A stretch of 64,000 bases of DNA from Acidimicrobiia bacterium. Lineage in GTDB: Bacteria; Acidobacteriota; Terriglobia; Bryobacterales; Bryobacteraceae. The notes under the pieces are model-generated. The model saw only the letters and a list, made by a program, of their open reading frames with translations. It searched no databases and was not told the DNA's origin. A program made the position numbers and the translations under genes. The DNA lies in contig VFZE01000001.1 in assembly GCA_016871315.1 (NCBI GenBank), positions 62,001 through 126,000 of the forward strand. The letters are read 5' to 3'. Below, in pieces: positions 1 to 8,926 of this stretch (its first letter is position 1; each line of letters starts with the position of its first letter).

Positions 1-2118
1 GAGCCGGATGCGTTCGGGGGCGAGTTCGTCGAGCAGTTGACGCTGCTTTGAAGTGAGGCGGGCGAGGAGGGCGGCCGGAAGTCCGGCAGCGGCGGATTTC
101 AGTTCGGCGAAACTGCGAAGACCGGTGCAGAGGGAGGCGAGGGCGTCGCGGACGTCGGACTGGGTGAACTCAGGGATGGGGGCGTGGGAGGCGGCGAAGG
201 CGACGCGGTTGAGGAGGGCGTCGAGTTCGTCTTTGTTGGTGAAACGTTCGACACCGGCTTCGAGGGCCCGCTCGGCGAGCAACTGCGCGGCCTGTTCCGA
301 GTCGATGTTGCCGGAGGAGGACTCCTGGATGACGAGGCCGTCGTAAAGGAGTGCGCTGGATGCTTCGACGCGTTCGGCGGCGCGGTTCCAATCCAGGCCT
401 GCACGTTCGGAGATACGTTCGGGGAAGAGATCGAGCAGCCATTCGGGCTGGATAGCGCTGGCAAGACGGACAAGCGGGAGGGCGCGGTCGCGGCGCTGTT
501 CGATGTCGACGGCGACCATGAGTTCGTGATTGCGGACGACGCTGGAGGAGGCGAGTTCGGCGGAGCCGCCGCCGGCCATGAGGAGTTCCGCGGAGGCGCC
601 GCGGCGGCGGACGAGGCGGTCGGGGAAGGCTTTGAGGACGGAGAGGAGAAAAGCTTCGTCGTCATTCGAGCGGTCCGGTTTGATGCGGGCGATTCGGCGG
701 ATTTGCTCGTTGAGGCGGCGGGCGTGGTGGGAGAGGCCGGAGTCCATGAGGGCGAGCAGGTCGGAGGGGCCGTGGCGTGTTGGTTCGCCCTGCGGGAGGC
801 GGTCGCCCGCACTGAGCAGAGCGGCGGCGGCGCAGCCATCGGCTCCAGCTCCGCGGTGTGAGGCCTCCAGAACAAGCGCGGCGAGCCGTGGATGCATGGG
901 CAGGCGGGCCATGGCCCGGCCGTGCGGTGTGAGGCGGCCGCGGGCGTCGAGAGCCCCGAGGCGGGCGAGGAGCTCCGCGGCAGCATCAAGGGCCGACTGA
1001 GGAGGCACGTCGAACCATGGAAGGCTTTCGGCGCTTGCATGCCCCATGGCGTGCAGGTCAAGCAACATGGCGCTGAGCTCGCGGCGGGTGATCTCGGGCG
1101 TTTCGCGTTCGTCGCGGCGAAGGAGGTCGGATTCCGGATAGAGGCGGATGACGCTGCCGGGAGCAAGACGCCCGGCGCGGCCGGCGCGCTGGGTGGCCGA
1201 AGCCTTACTGATGCGGGTGATGTCGAGGGAGGGGAGACCGGTGTAGGGAGAGTCGCGCGCGATGCGGACGAGGCCGGAGTCAATGACCGCAGTGACGCCT
1301 TCAATGGTGAGGGAGCTTTCGGCAACGTTGGTGGAGAGGATGACCTTGCGGCGCGGGCCGGGAGTGACGGCGCGGTCCTGCTCGTCGGGGCTGAGGTCTC
1401 CGTGAAGGGGCAGGAGGTCGAGCTTGGCGCGTGCGGCAAGGGGCTGGCAGGCACGCTCGGCGCGGCGGATCTCGGCGGCGCCTGGCAGGAAGACCAGAAC
1501 GTCGCCGTAATGGTTGGATGCGAGCAGATCCTCGAGGGCGGCGGCCACCTGTTCTTCGAGCGGGGAAGCGGAATGCGGGCGGTACTCGATGGTGAGCGGA
1601 TGGAGCCGGCCTTCGGAACGGACGATGGGGCAATTGCCGAGGAATTGCGCAAGGGCGGCGCCGTCTAGAGTGGCGGACATGGCGACGATGCGCAGATCGC
1701 GGCGGCGCAGTTGCAGGTTGCGGAGCAGTGCGAGAGCGAGATCGCCGTCGAGGCGGCGCTCATGGAATTCGTCGAGGATAACGGTGGAGACGCCATGGAG
1801 ATCCGGATCGGCAAGCAGCTTGCGGGTGAGGACGCCTTCGGTGAGGAAGCGTAGGCGTGTGGAAGGGCCCGATACATCTTCAAAGCGGACCTGATAGCCA
1901 ACGGTGGCGCCGACTGGTTCGTGCATCTCGGAGGCCACGCGGCGCGCGGCCATGCGTGCGGCGATGCGGCGCGGTTCCAGGACGAGCACATCTCCGAGCG
2001 GGAGCAATGCGGGAGGAACGCGCGTGGTTTTGCCGGCTCCGGGCGGGGCTTCGATGACCAGGCAAGCGGACTGGCGGAGGTGGCCTACAATGTCATCGAG
2101 CAGGGAGTCGATCAACAC
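1..2118 (-). CDS. hrpB: ATP-dependent RNA helicase HrpB (3' end beyond window)
   Basis: DEAH-box helicase of the HrpA/HrpB group. In order from the N-terminus I read the Walker A loop APPGAGKTT, the Walker B box DEFHERR, the SAT motif (AMSATLDG), the helicase C motif STNVAESSLTIEG, and the arginine-finger motif QRAGRAGR, followed by the HA2-like region. The reading frame is open to base 1 with 706 codons; family members are about 800 residues, so only the HrpB C-terminal domain is missing. An in-frame stop at 2137-2139 leaves GTG at 2116-2118 as the first usable start (TTG follows directly). It starts 7 bases after the cysteine dioxygenase stop, so it is the last visible gene of the minus-strand operon. 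The cellular role of HrpB is poorly defined; the family call is secure. Confidence 0.9.
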   Translation of the reverse strand, partial: MLIDSLLDDIVGHLRQSACLVIEAPPGAGKTTRVPPALLPLGDVLVLEPRRIAARMAARRVASEMHEPVGATVGYQVRFEDVSGPSTRLRFLTEGVLTRKLLADPDLHGVSTVILDEFHERRLDGDLALALLRNLQLRRRDLRIVAMSATLDGAALAQFLGNCPIVRSEGRLHPLTIEYRPHSASPLEEQVAAALEDLLASNHYGDVLVFLPGAAEIRRAERACQPLAARAKLDLLPLHGDLSPDEQDRAVTPGPRRKVILSTNVAESSLTIEGVTAVIDSGLVRIARDSPYTGLPSLDITRISKASATQRAGRAGRLAPGSVIRLYPESDLLRRDERETPEITRRELSAMLLDLHAMGHASAESLPWFDVPPQSALDAAAELLARLGALDARGRLTPHGRAMARLPMHPRLAALVLEASHRGAGADGCAAAALLSAGDRLPQGEPTRHGPSDLLALMDSGLSHHARRLNEQIRRIARIKPDRSNDDEAFLLSVLKAFPDRLVRRRGASAELLMAGGGSAELASSSVVRNHELMVAVDIEQRRDRALPLVRLASAIQPEWLLDLFPERISERAGLDWNRAAERVEASSALLYDGLVIQESSSGNIDSEQAAQLLAERALEAGVERFTNKDELDALLNRVAFAASHAPIPEFTQSDVRDALASLCTGLRSFAELKSAAAGLPAALLARLTSKQRQLLDELAPERIRL

Positions 2119-2125
2119 GCCGGGG

Positions 2126-2689
2126 TCAATCGTAGTTCAGCTGGCGCGGTTGGCGGGAATACCAGCCGTCCTCGCGCGGCAGGTAGACGTTGCAGTGGTC
2201 CATTTCGCCGCCGTAGATGTGGAGCGTGATGGAGGGCGCATCGGAAGCGTTGGCGAGAACGTGATATTCGAAGGGCGGGATGAGGCATCCCGCGGAGCCG
2301 ACCTGGGCGTGGATGAGGCCGGTGGGTTCAAAGCGGTAGCGGTCGCCCTGTTGCTCAAGCAGATCGTACTGGTGAACGTCCATGAGTCCTTCCACGACGC
2401 CTTCCACGCACCACATGCCGGCGTGATCGTGAACGGGAGTGCGCTGGCCTGGACCCCAGGTCATGACGACGGCGGTGTAGCCGAGTTCCTCGTTGCGGCA
2501 CAGCAGGCGGCGCGCGTAGCGGTCCGGCAGCGTTTGATGGAAGCGCTCGCCGAGCTCGAGGCGGCCTTGCTGTATGGCGTGGGAGAGGTCTAGCTTGAGG
2601 CGCTCGACGGTGTCATGAACGCCGCCAAGACGGACGGCGCCGTCGATCATGTGACGCAGATCGTGTTGAACGTCGGTGAGGGCGCGCAC
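2126..2689 (-). CDS. Cysteine dioxygenase type I (cupin)
   Basis: 187-residue thiol dioxygenase that would oxidise L-cysteine to cysteine sulfinate with a non-haem iron. The iron ligands are visible: HDH in PVHDHAGMWC and the third His in EYHVLAN. The Cys seven residues after the first His and the Tyr in ITLHIY match the positions of the Cys-Tyr cofactor of mammalian CDO, and the Arg in YARRLL matches the substrate-carboxylate Arg. Those features favour cysteine dioxygenase over 3-mercaptopropionate dioxygenase, where the Cys is usually Gly and the Arg is usually Gln. Start is GTG at 2687-2689, 18 bases after the stop of the upstream membrane protein, so it is probably co-transcribed with the glycan genes. 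No functional link to that pathway is evident. Confidence 0.88.
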   Translation of the reverse strand: MRALTDVQHDLRHMIDGAVRLGGVHDTVERLKLDLSHAIQQGRLELGERFHQTLPDRYARRLLCRNEELGYTAVVMTWGPGQRTPVHDHAGMWCVEGVVEGLMDVHQYDLLEQQGDRYRFEPTGLIHAQVGSAGCLIPPFEYHVLANASDAPSITLHIYGGEMDHCNVYLPREDGWYSRQPRQLNYD

Positions 2690-2707
2690 GGTAATAGGAT
2701 AGCGCCG

Positions 2708-4513
2708 TCAGCCATTCCCAGGCGGGATCTGCTCGAGGCGGATGACGATCATGCGATAAGCGCCGGGGCCGGATTGAATGGGGAGCGATTTCAGCAGATG
2801 GGCGCGGAAGCCGAAGCGGGAGAGGGATTGATTAGCCAAGGCGAGGGCCTGCTGCGGGGTGTGTTTGGAGCTGAGGATAGCTACTTTGGCTGACGGAGCA
2901 AGGTGATTCTCCACTCTGACGGTGGGAAACTTGTCGCCAACCATGGTGGTGATCCACAGGAAGGTGCTGTTGATGGCATTGAATTCCGACCGGTAGGGGT
3001 CATTCGGATGGTCGTACCAAAAGAAGACGGGGCTTGAGCCAGCTTCGGCGGCAGCAGCTTGCGCGGCAGTAGTGATGCGGCGATACATATCGTGCATGCG
3101 GGGGATGGAGTGATCGGAATAGCGGCCATCGATCCCTAAACCGGTGATGCCAAAGTTGGCGATCAGGAGGGCGGCCCAGGCGGCCACGGCGCCGGCGGTT
3201 GCGGGCCGGATCCGCTGGACGAGAATACTTGCCAGGCCGATGAGCAACCACCAGGCGGTTGTCTGGTAGGAGAAGGGGTGGATCCCGAGCCGCCGGCTGC
3301 ACCAGGTAATCAAGACCGCAGTGAGCATCAGCCCGAGCCACGTTGCGAGGCGTTTGGCCGTAAGGGCTTCCGCGTGACCGGCCAGGAAACAGCCAAGAAC
3401 GAGGAAGGCGGCCGGGATCATGCAACTGGAGTAGTAGTCTACTTCCAATCCAAAGCCATGCCTCATTTCCCAAGCCAGGTAACTAGCAACAATGAGGGCG
3501 AAATGAAAAAGGTAAAGGCGCGCATAGTCGCGGGGCTTTGCCCAGTCACGCACCAGCACAACCAGACCGGTCACAAGCGCGATGGAGGGGAAAACCAACC
3601 AACGAGCCACCGTCAACCAGGCCCATCCTTTCTGCATCCAGGGATTGGGTTGAGAGAAAGTCTCTACCGTGTATCGAATGGAAGTGGACAACAGAAGAGG
3701 ATCGCCTTCCAGACGGTAGTGGATGAGAGTGAGAATCAGTACGGTTGTGAGAAGGCCGCAGAGGGCGATGCCCATGTTCCGCGCCTGAGTAAGAAACCAG
3801 GCAAGCCGTAGCGGCCCGAATGCCTGGTAGAGGTACAAGAAAGCGACGGGGAGCAGAAAGAGAACCATGGAGAGGTTGGAGTAGACCATCGCCGCCGAAA
3901 ACAGGCCGGAGCAGAAGAGCCAGAGGCCCGGTTTCGCGGTGCGGCCGGCACGTACGGCACAGACCGAGGCGAGAATGTAGTAGGTGATGGAGGGGGCATC
4001 GACAAAATCATGACCGAGCGCTGTGAGCAAAGGGCCATGGGATCCGAAGAGGATGGCCACAAGGAGCGCCCAGCGTCGGGTCACCGCCTGACGCATGAGC
4101 CAGTAGAATCCACCAACGGAGAGGTAGTAGCAGGCAAAGTGGAGCACGTAGCGTGCCGGCAAGGGATCCAGCAGACGGTGGATGAGATAGCCTGGCACTG
4201 TCCAGGCCAAGCGGTCGCCGTAATAGCGGCTGGGAAACCAAGTGGATTTGAATTCGACGAGGTTGAGGAAATAACCGAGATAGAACCAGGGATCAAGATG
4301 GTCGAAAGCGCTGTAGATCCAGGCGGGATAACCCAGAAGAATGAGAAAAGGCAGCGCCGCCAGAACCGGCCAGGCGGGATCGCGCCACCAACGGGCTTGC
4401 GTATCCGGCTCCTCGGCCAACCGCAGCGGTACATGAACTCTCGGCGGAGGAGGAGCGGCGGGTGGCGTGGGTTTCGAGATTCGGCCGCCCGGGCGGCCGC
4501 GTGACTTCGGCAT
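2708..4513 (-). CDS. Polytopic membrane protein, GT-C-like, paralogue B
   Basis: 601 residues with a short basic, proline-rich cytoplasmic N-terminus (MPKSRGRPGG) and then about 11-13 hydrophobic segments, ending in a soluble C-terminal domain of about 120 residues. The first periplasmic loop carries HLDPWFY followed by RYYGDRL and WT-PGYL-HRL; an acidic residue in this loop is the hallmark of GT-C glycosyltransferases that use lipid-linked sugars. It is a tandem duplicate of the gene upstream, with near-identical motifs (HLDPWFY, RYYGDRLxWT, ARYVLHF, HGPLLxALGHD). It follows that gene by 13 bases. A role in transferring a sugar to a surface glycan or lipid is inferred from topology and from the neighbouring epimerases, GT2 and methyltransferase; donor and acceptor cannot be read from the sequence. 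Confidence 0.8.
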   Translation of the reverse strand: MPKSRGRPGGRISKPTPPAAPPPPRVHVPLRLAEEPDTQARWWRDPAWPVLAALPFLILLGYPAWIYSAFDHLDPWFYLGYFLNLVEFKSTWFPSRYYGDRLAWTVPGYLIHRLLDPLPARYVLHFACYYLSVGGFYWLMRQAVTRRWALLVAILFGSHGPLLTALGHDFVDAPSITYYILASVCAVRAGRTAKPGLWLFCSGLFSAAMVYSNLSMVLFLLPVAFLYLYQAFGPLRLAWFLTQARNMGIALCGLLTTVLILTLIHYRLEGDPLLLSTSIRYTVETFSQPNPWMQKGWAWLTVARWLVFPSIALVTGLVVLVRDWAKPRDYARLYLFHFALIVASYLAWEMRHGFGLEVDYYSSCMIPAAFLVLGCFLAGHAEALTAKRLATWLGLMLTAVLITWCSRRLGIHPFSYQTTAWWLLIGLASILVQRIRPATAGAVAAWAALLIANFGITGLGIDGRYSDHSIPRMHDMYRRITTAAQAAAAEAGSSPVFFWYDHPNDPYRSEFNAINSTFLWITTMVGDKFPTVRVENHLAPSAKVAILSSKHTPQQALALANQSLSRFGFRAHLLKSLPIQSGPGAYRMIVIRLEQIPPGNG

Positions 4514-4526
4514 TCGTGTCAGTCTT

Positions 4527-6308
4527 TCAAGGCGTGGCCGCAGCCGGGGTGAGGCTGGCCAGCTGGAGGAAGATCAATTGGTAGCCGCCGGAGCCAGACT
4601 GCACCCTGAGCGACTTCAACGGCCGGGCGAGATAGCCCAATGGCGCCAGTGACTGTTGCGCCGAGGAGAGCGCTTCGGCCGGGGTTAGCCGGGAGCTGAG
4701 AACGGCCACCTTGCCGGAATCGCGGAGGAGATGTTTGCCGCTGACTTCCGGAAAGCGATCGCCGAGGAGGGTGGTGTGCCAAAGGAAACTGCTGTTGATG
4801 GCGGTGTACTCCGAGCGGAAAGGACCGCCAGGGTAGTCGAACCAGAACATCATCGGGCTTGATCCGGACTCCCTGGAAGCGGCCTTCACCGCGGAGGTGA
4901 TGCGGCCGTAAATCTCGTGCATGTGAGCGGGGGAATGGAATGCATGCGTGTTGCCGAGATTGTGGCCGGTGACGCCGAAATTGGCGATGAGGAGAGCGGT
5001 CCAGGCGGCGGCGAATCCTCCCCGGCCAGGACGGAAAGTGAGGATAAGGATACCGGCTAGCCCGGCGAGGAACCACCAGCGGCTGGTGCTGTAGGGAAAG
5101 ATGGGCAGGCCCAGACGACGCGTACCCCAGCTGAGGAGAATTGCCGTGAACAAGACCAGAAATGGTATCCATGCTCGGGAGCGGGGTAGCAGGTTTTCGG
5201 CTGCGCCGAGCAGCGATCCGAGCGCGAGGAAGGAGGCGGGGAGGATGCAACTCATATAGTAGTCGAGCCCGAGGACGGAACCGTTCTTTGCATGCGTGGC
5301 GAGATAGCCGGCAGAGATGAGGAGCAGGTTGAGCGCGAACAGACGGGGGAAGCTCTTCGGCTGAGCCGGCCCGCGCAACACCAGAATGAGGGCAGCGGCA
5401 AAGCCGACGCAGGGAAAGACGAGCCAGTGCGCGCCGGAAAGCCATTCCCAGTTCTTTCTGGCCCAGGGGTTGGCGACGGTGATGAGCTCCCTGGAAAAGC
5501 GGATGGAGGTGGAAAGGAGCCACGGATTTCCTTCCCAGCGGAAGTGGAGGATGCTGAGCGGGATGGTTACGGCGAACAGGCCGGCGAAAAAGAAGGAGGC
5601 GAGTCTGAGTTGCGCAAGCAGGCGATGCCGGATAAAAGAACCAAAGACTTGATAGAGATAGAGCAGGGCGATGGAGGGGAGAAAGACCGCCATGAAGATG
5701 TTGGAGTAGATCATGCAGGCGGTGAAGAAGCCGGAGGCAAAGAGCCAACGGGAAGGCGCCGTGGATCGTCCGGCCTGCACGGCGCAAGCGGCGGCGGGCA
5801 GGTAGTAGGCGATAGCGGGCGCATCGACATAATCGTGGCCCAGTGCAATGAGCAGAGGACCGTGGGCTCCGAACAGGATCGTGATGAGGAGAGCATGAGC
5901 GCGGGGAACGGCCAGGCGAATCAGCCAGTAGAAGCAGCCGATGGCGAGGTAGTAGCAGCCGAAGTGGAGGACGTAGCGGGCCGCGATGGGATTGAAGAGG
6001 CGGTGGAGAAGGTAGCCGGGGAGAGTCCAGGAGAGACGGTCGCCGTAGTAGCGGTCCGGGAACCATTGGGACTTGAATTCGGGCAAATGAAAGAACGTGC
6101 CGGTGTAGAACCATGGGTCCAAGTGTTCGAGGGCATTGTACATCCAGCCGGAGTAGAGAAAGAGGATGAGTACAGGGAGGAGCGCGAACAAGGGCCAGGC
6201 GGGATCGCGCCAGGAAAGAACCGCGGCATCGGCTTCCGGCAGCGAGAGTGGTTGGAGCGCTACAGGTTTGGAGGCGCGTGCAGCGACGCGGCCGCGTGAG
6301 CTGGGCAT
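4527..6308 (-). CDS. Polytopic membrane protein, GT-C-like, paralogue A
   Basis: 593 residues, the same architecture as the following gene: MPSSRGRVAARAS basic start, a first membrane segment near residue 35, the loop HLDPWFYTG, then RYYGDRLSWTLPGY and ARYVLHFGCYYL, about a dozen hydrophobic segments and a soluble C-terminal part ending near SGSGGYQLIF. The pair is a clear tandem duplication, diverged enough to suggest different substrates rather than a recent amplification. The ATG at 6306-6308 lies 5 bases after the stop of a 38-codon scrap that resembles the C-terminus of these same proteins. Function as a membrane glycosyltransferase is inferred from the GT-C-like acidic loop and the surrounding nucleotide-sugar genes. 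Confidence 0.8.
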   Translation of the reverse strand: MPSSRGRVAARASKPVALQPLSLPEADAAVLSWRDPAWPLFALLPVLILFLYSGWMYNALEHLDPWFYTGTFFHLPEFKSQWFPDRYYGDRLSWTLPGYLLHRLFNPIAARYVLHFGCYYLAIGCFYWLIRLAVPRAHALLITILFGAHGPLLIALGHDYVDAPAIAYYLPAAACAVQAGRSTAPSRWLFASGFFTACMIYSNIFMAVFLPSIALLYLYQVFGSFIRHRLLAQLRLASFFFAGLFAVTIPLSILHFRWEGNPWLLSTSIRFSRELITVANPWARKNWEWLSGAHWLVFPCVGFAAALILVLRGPAQPKSFPRLFALNLLLISAGYLATHAKNGSVLGLDYYMSCILPASFLALGSLLGAAENLLPRSRAWIPFLVLFTAILLSWGTRRLGLPIFPYSTSRWWFLAGLAGILILTFRPGRGGFAAAWTALLIANFGVTGHNLGNTHAFHSPAHMHEIYGRITSAVKAASRESGSSPMMFWFDYPGGPFRSEYTAINSSFLWHTTLLGDRFPEVSGKHLLRDSGKVAVLSSRLTPAEALSSAQQSLAPLGYLARPLKSLRVQSGSGGYQLIFLQLASLTPAAATP

Positions 6309-6313
6309 AAGGT

Positions 6314-6430
6314 TCAGTTTGCCATGTCCTGGATCGTCCCCAAGTGCACCAAGATCATGTGGTAGCCACCGGGTTCCAGACTCAATTCCTGATCAGCTGT
6401 AACGCCCCGGCGGACACGGTATCCTGCCAT
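6314..6430 (-). pseudogene. C-terminal scrap of a possible third GT-C paralogue
   Basis: A 38-codon open frame, ATG at 6428-6430 to TGA at 6314-6316, sits between the methyltransferase stop (6437) and paralogue A. Its peptide contains GYRVRRG and then SLEPGGYHMILVHL. The two intact paralogues end with a similar pattern: GYLARPLK followed by SGSGGYQLIFLQL, and GFRAHLLK followed by SGPGAYRMIVIRL. The spacing between GY and GGY is nearly the same. The frame is continuous with that of the methyltransferase apart from the TGA. The simplest reading is that a third copy once lay here and was deleted except for its tail. The match is short, so chance or an unrelated small peptide remains possible. 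Confidence 0.4.
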
Positions 6431-6436
6431 GGGGTT

Positions 6437-7087
6437 TCAGTCTCTCACAGCGACCAGCAGCATCTGTCCGCCGAGAAAGCGCCAGGCCTGAGGGAACCGG
6501 AGATAGAGATCGACGAGGAAGGCCGATTTGGGGAGCGCGGACTTGGTGGTGTAAGGGAGAAAGCGATCCACGACGCGGGCGAGCCGGTATCCATGGATTT
6601 CGAGTCCTTCCTGCATTCCGCGGTGCGTGAAGATGAGACGGTGATCAAAGAAGTCGAAGTAGCGTTTGGCGCAGTGGGCGAAATTCGGCTGCATGATGAG
6701 GAACTGCCCACCCGGTTTCAATGCGCGATGAATGGAGGCGAAACTTTCCGCAACCGCCTCCTGCGACGGGAAGTGCTCGTAAACGTTGGAGGCGAAGACG
6801 GTGTGGAGCGAATCAGGCGGGATGCCGTCCATGGAGGCCAGGCAACGGACGCCTGGCGCGGCATAGCGGCGGAGGGCGTCGGCATTGATGTCGACCGCGA
6901 TTTTTTCCCGGGACTGGATTTGGTTGATGAAGTGGCAGTAGCCGGCGCCGAGGTCAAGCGTGACGCCGTCCGGATTGACGTAGCGTTGCAGGTAGCGGCA
7001 AATCGGGGCCCAGAGCAGGCGGTTGCTTTCCAGCTCGGCTTCGGAGAAGCGGTGACGGTAGATGGCCTGTTCGATGGGAGCGCTCAT
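6437..7087 (-). CDS. Class I SAM-dependent methyltransferase
   Basis: 216 residues with a Rossmann-type methyltransferase fold: motif I LDLGAGYCHF near residue 45, the acidic end of strand 2 in KIAVDINAD, and the later motif LKPGGQFLIMQPN. The start is taken as ATG at 7085-7087 because it overlaps the TGA of the upstream epimerase in the ATGA arrangement; a longer frame from 7138 would run back into that gene. In this cluster the enzyme most likely methylates a sugar or a lipid-linked glycan, but the family (methyltransferase 11/23 type) is too broad to name a substrate. Confidence 0.85.
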   Translation of the reverse strand: MSAPIEQAIYRHRFSEAELESNRLLWAPICRYLQRYVNPDGVTLDLGAGYCHFINQIQSREKIAVDINADALRRYAAPGVRCLASMDGIPPDSLHTVFASNVYEHFPSQEAVAESFASIHRALKPGGQFLIMQPNFAHCAKRYFDFFDHRLIFTHRGMQEGLEIHGYRLARVVDRFLPYTTKSALPKSAFLVDLYLRFPQAWRFLGGQMLLVAVRD

Positions 7088-8160
7088 AAAGAAGCAGTCA
7101 GCACGGACGCCAGGGATCGCTCGTTGGTTCTGATCCATTCATGAATCGAGGAAAGCAACGCCAGCTTGGATTGCGAGGGCGCCCAGGAGGCAACGGAGGC
7201 AAGACGCCGGCAATCGGAGATGTAAATGGGGATGTCGGCGCGCCGGTCTTCCGAAGACGGTTCGATGGGCACGACGTTGGAGGTGATCTCCCGGCAGAGA
7301 TCGGTGAGTTCCCGTAGCGAAGCGCTGCCGGGGAGTCCGCCTCCGGCATTGAAGACGCCGCCTTGCAAGCGGGTGAAGTTCTCGATTTGGTGATGGATCA
7401 GCCCCGTGAGATCGGCGATGGAGAGCATGTCGCGAACCTGCTTGCCCGAGCCTCCGAAGCCGATGTAACGGAGGGGGCGGCGAAAGTAGTGAGCAGCCAC
7501 CCAGAGTGCGACAACTCCCTGATCGGAACGCGGCATCTGCCAGGGGCCGGCGATCAGGCCGCAACGGTTGATGATGGCGCGGAGTCCGTATGCGTCCGCG
7601 TATTCCTGGACCATCAATTCCGAGGCAAGCTTAGTCATGCCGTAGAGCGATCTGGCGCCTTCCAGCGGGAAGGTTTCGCCGATGCCCTGTGATGAGACGC
7701 CGGTCAGCGGCTGGTTGTCGAGAAGGCGGAAGCGAGTAGGCTCCTCGGCGAAGGCGAGGCTGTTCAGGGCGGCGATGGGGTAGACCCGGCTGGTGGAGAG
7801 AAAAATGAGGTCGGCTCTAGTCCGGCGGGCCAGTTCCAGAGTGTGGAATGTGCCTTCCAGATTGCTGCGGATCAAGTACTGCGGAGAACCGTCGTAGCCG
7901 GCAAGCACGGACGGCTCGGCGGAGCAATCGACGATAAGACCGGGTTCCAAGCCGGTGAGATCCTCCGGGCAGCGGATATCGCCGTGGCGGAACTCGACCC
8001 CGGCGCCGGCCAGTCGCGGGAGATTCATCTCACTTCCGCGGCGTTTGAGATTATCGAGGGCCGTGACTTTTGTGGGAACAGAAGCGTGTTGGGCCATGGA
8101 GATGGCGAGGCTGGAACCAACGAAGCCGGCGCCGCCGGTGACGAGGATGCGGCTATGCAC
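7084..8160 (-). CDS. NAD-dependent sugar epimerase, CDP-paratose 2-epimerase-like
   Basis: Extended short-chain dehydrogenase of about 358 residues. The NAD-binding loop is VTGGAGFVG at the N-terminus; the catalytic Tyr and Lys are in SLYGMTKLASE. The segment GSGKQVRDMLSIADL, followed by GGVFNAGGG and SLRELTDLC, is characteristic of the CDP-paratose/CDP-tyvelose epimerase branch. I place the start at GTG 8158-8160, directly before the first beta strand (VHSRILVTGG), giving an 8-base overlap with the glycosyltransferase; an ATG at 8214 would overlap by 62 bases and add a non-homologous leader. It has the same length as the first epimerase of the operon and the two are paralogues. Confidence 0.85.
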   Translation of the reverse strand: MHSRILVTGGAGFVGSSLAISMAQHASVPTKVTALDNLKRRGSEMNLPRLAGAGVEFRHGDIRCPEDLTGLEPGLIVDCSAEPSVLAGYDGSPQYLIRSNLEGTFHTLELARRTRADLIFLSTSRVYPIAALNSLAFAEEPTRFRLLDNQPLTGVSSQGIGETFPLEGARSLYGMTKLASELMVQEYADAYGLRAIINRCGLIAGPWQMPRSDQGVVALWVAAHYFRRPLRYIGFGGSGKQVRDMLSIADLTGLIHHQIENFTRLQGGVFNAGGGLPGSASLRELTDLCREITSNVVPIEPSSEDRRADIPIYISDCRRLASVASWAPSQSKLALLSSIHEWIRTNERSLASVLTASL

Positions 8161-8926
8161 GTTGCGACCTGCCTTCCCGAGTTGGCGCCTGCAATCCCGA
8201 GCGGTGGTAATCACCTCGCGAGAGATGCTTCTCCAGCCACAAATAGAGAACGATGAACAGGTAGCGGCTGCCCATTTCCTTCAGCCGGAGCTTGGAAACA
8301 CCAGTCTGCCGGTTGCGCCAGGAAATCGGAACGACGGTGTAGGAGTAGCCGCGGATGATCGCTTTGAGCGGCATTTCAACGGTGAGGTTGTAATGTTTGG
8401 AGAGTAGCGGCTCAATGCCTTCGATCACCTCGCGGCGGTAACACTTAAATGCGTTGGTGACATCGTTGTAGCGGATTCCGAAGATGATGGCGATGAAACG
8501 GTTGGCGAAGCGGTTGAGGATAAGCTTGTGGGCCGGATAGTCGATCAGATGCGAGCCCTTGATAAAGCGCGAGCCGAAGACGCACTCGTAGCCTTCCTGG
8601 AGTTTGCGGTAGTAAAGAACAAGGTCTTTCGGAGAGTCCGAAAGGTCGGCCATGAACACGGCTGCGGCATCGCCGCGCGAGGATCGGATGCCGAATGTCA
8701 CCGCACAACCGAACCCGTGAGGGCCGGGATTGCGAAGCAGGCGCAGGCTCGGAATGGAGGAAGTGAGACGATTCACGGTGGCCGCCGTATCATCCACGCT
8801 GGCGTCATCGACGACAAGAATTTCATGCGGCACGTTGGCGGCTGCCAGCTCTGCCGCCAGTTCGCGGACCGTGGATTCAATGCAGTCCTGCTCATCGCGT
8901 GCCGGGATGACGACGGAGAGGAGCAT
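8153..8926 (-). CDS. Family 2 glycosyltransferase (DPM1/undecaprenyl-P type)
   Basis: 257-residue GT-A glycosyltransferase. It opens with [17 protein letters not shown], has the nucleotide-binding acidic residues in VVDDASVDDT and the metal-binding region MADLSDSPKD, where family members commonly have a DADG/DxD-like motif. The later stretch NRFANRFIAIIFGIRYND-TNAFKCYRR is typical of polyprenyl-phosphate mannose/glucose synthases. The ATG at 8924-8926 overlaps the preceding TGA by one base (TGATG), indicating translational coupling. It could charge a lipid carrier with the sugar made by the flanking epimerases, which the GT-C-like proteins downstream would then use; this pathway is inferred. 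Confidence 0.88.
   Translation of the reverse strand: MLLSVVIPARDEQDCIESTVRELAAELAAANVPHEILVVDDASVDDTAATVNRLTSSIPSLRLLRNPGPHGFGCAVTFGIRSSRGDAAAVFMADLSDSPKDLVLYYRKLQEGYECVFGSRFIKGSHLIDYPAHKLILNRFANRFIAIIFGIRYNDVTNAFKCYRREVIEGIEPLLSKHYNLTVEMPLKAIIRGYSYTVVPISWRNRQTGVSKLRLKEMGSRYLFIVLYLWLEKHLSRGDYHRSGLQAPTREGRSQRA

Noticed and set aside
99-1652. Long minus-strand frame of 517 codons at the left edge
   Set aside because: Its product is rich in Pro, Ser and Ala without domains, while the neighbouring frame spells all HrpB helicase motifs.
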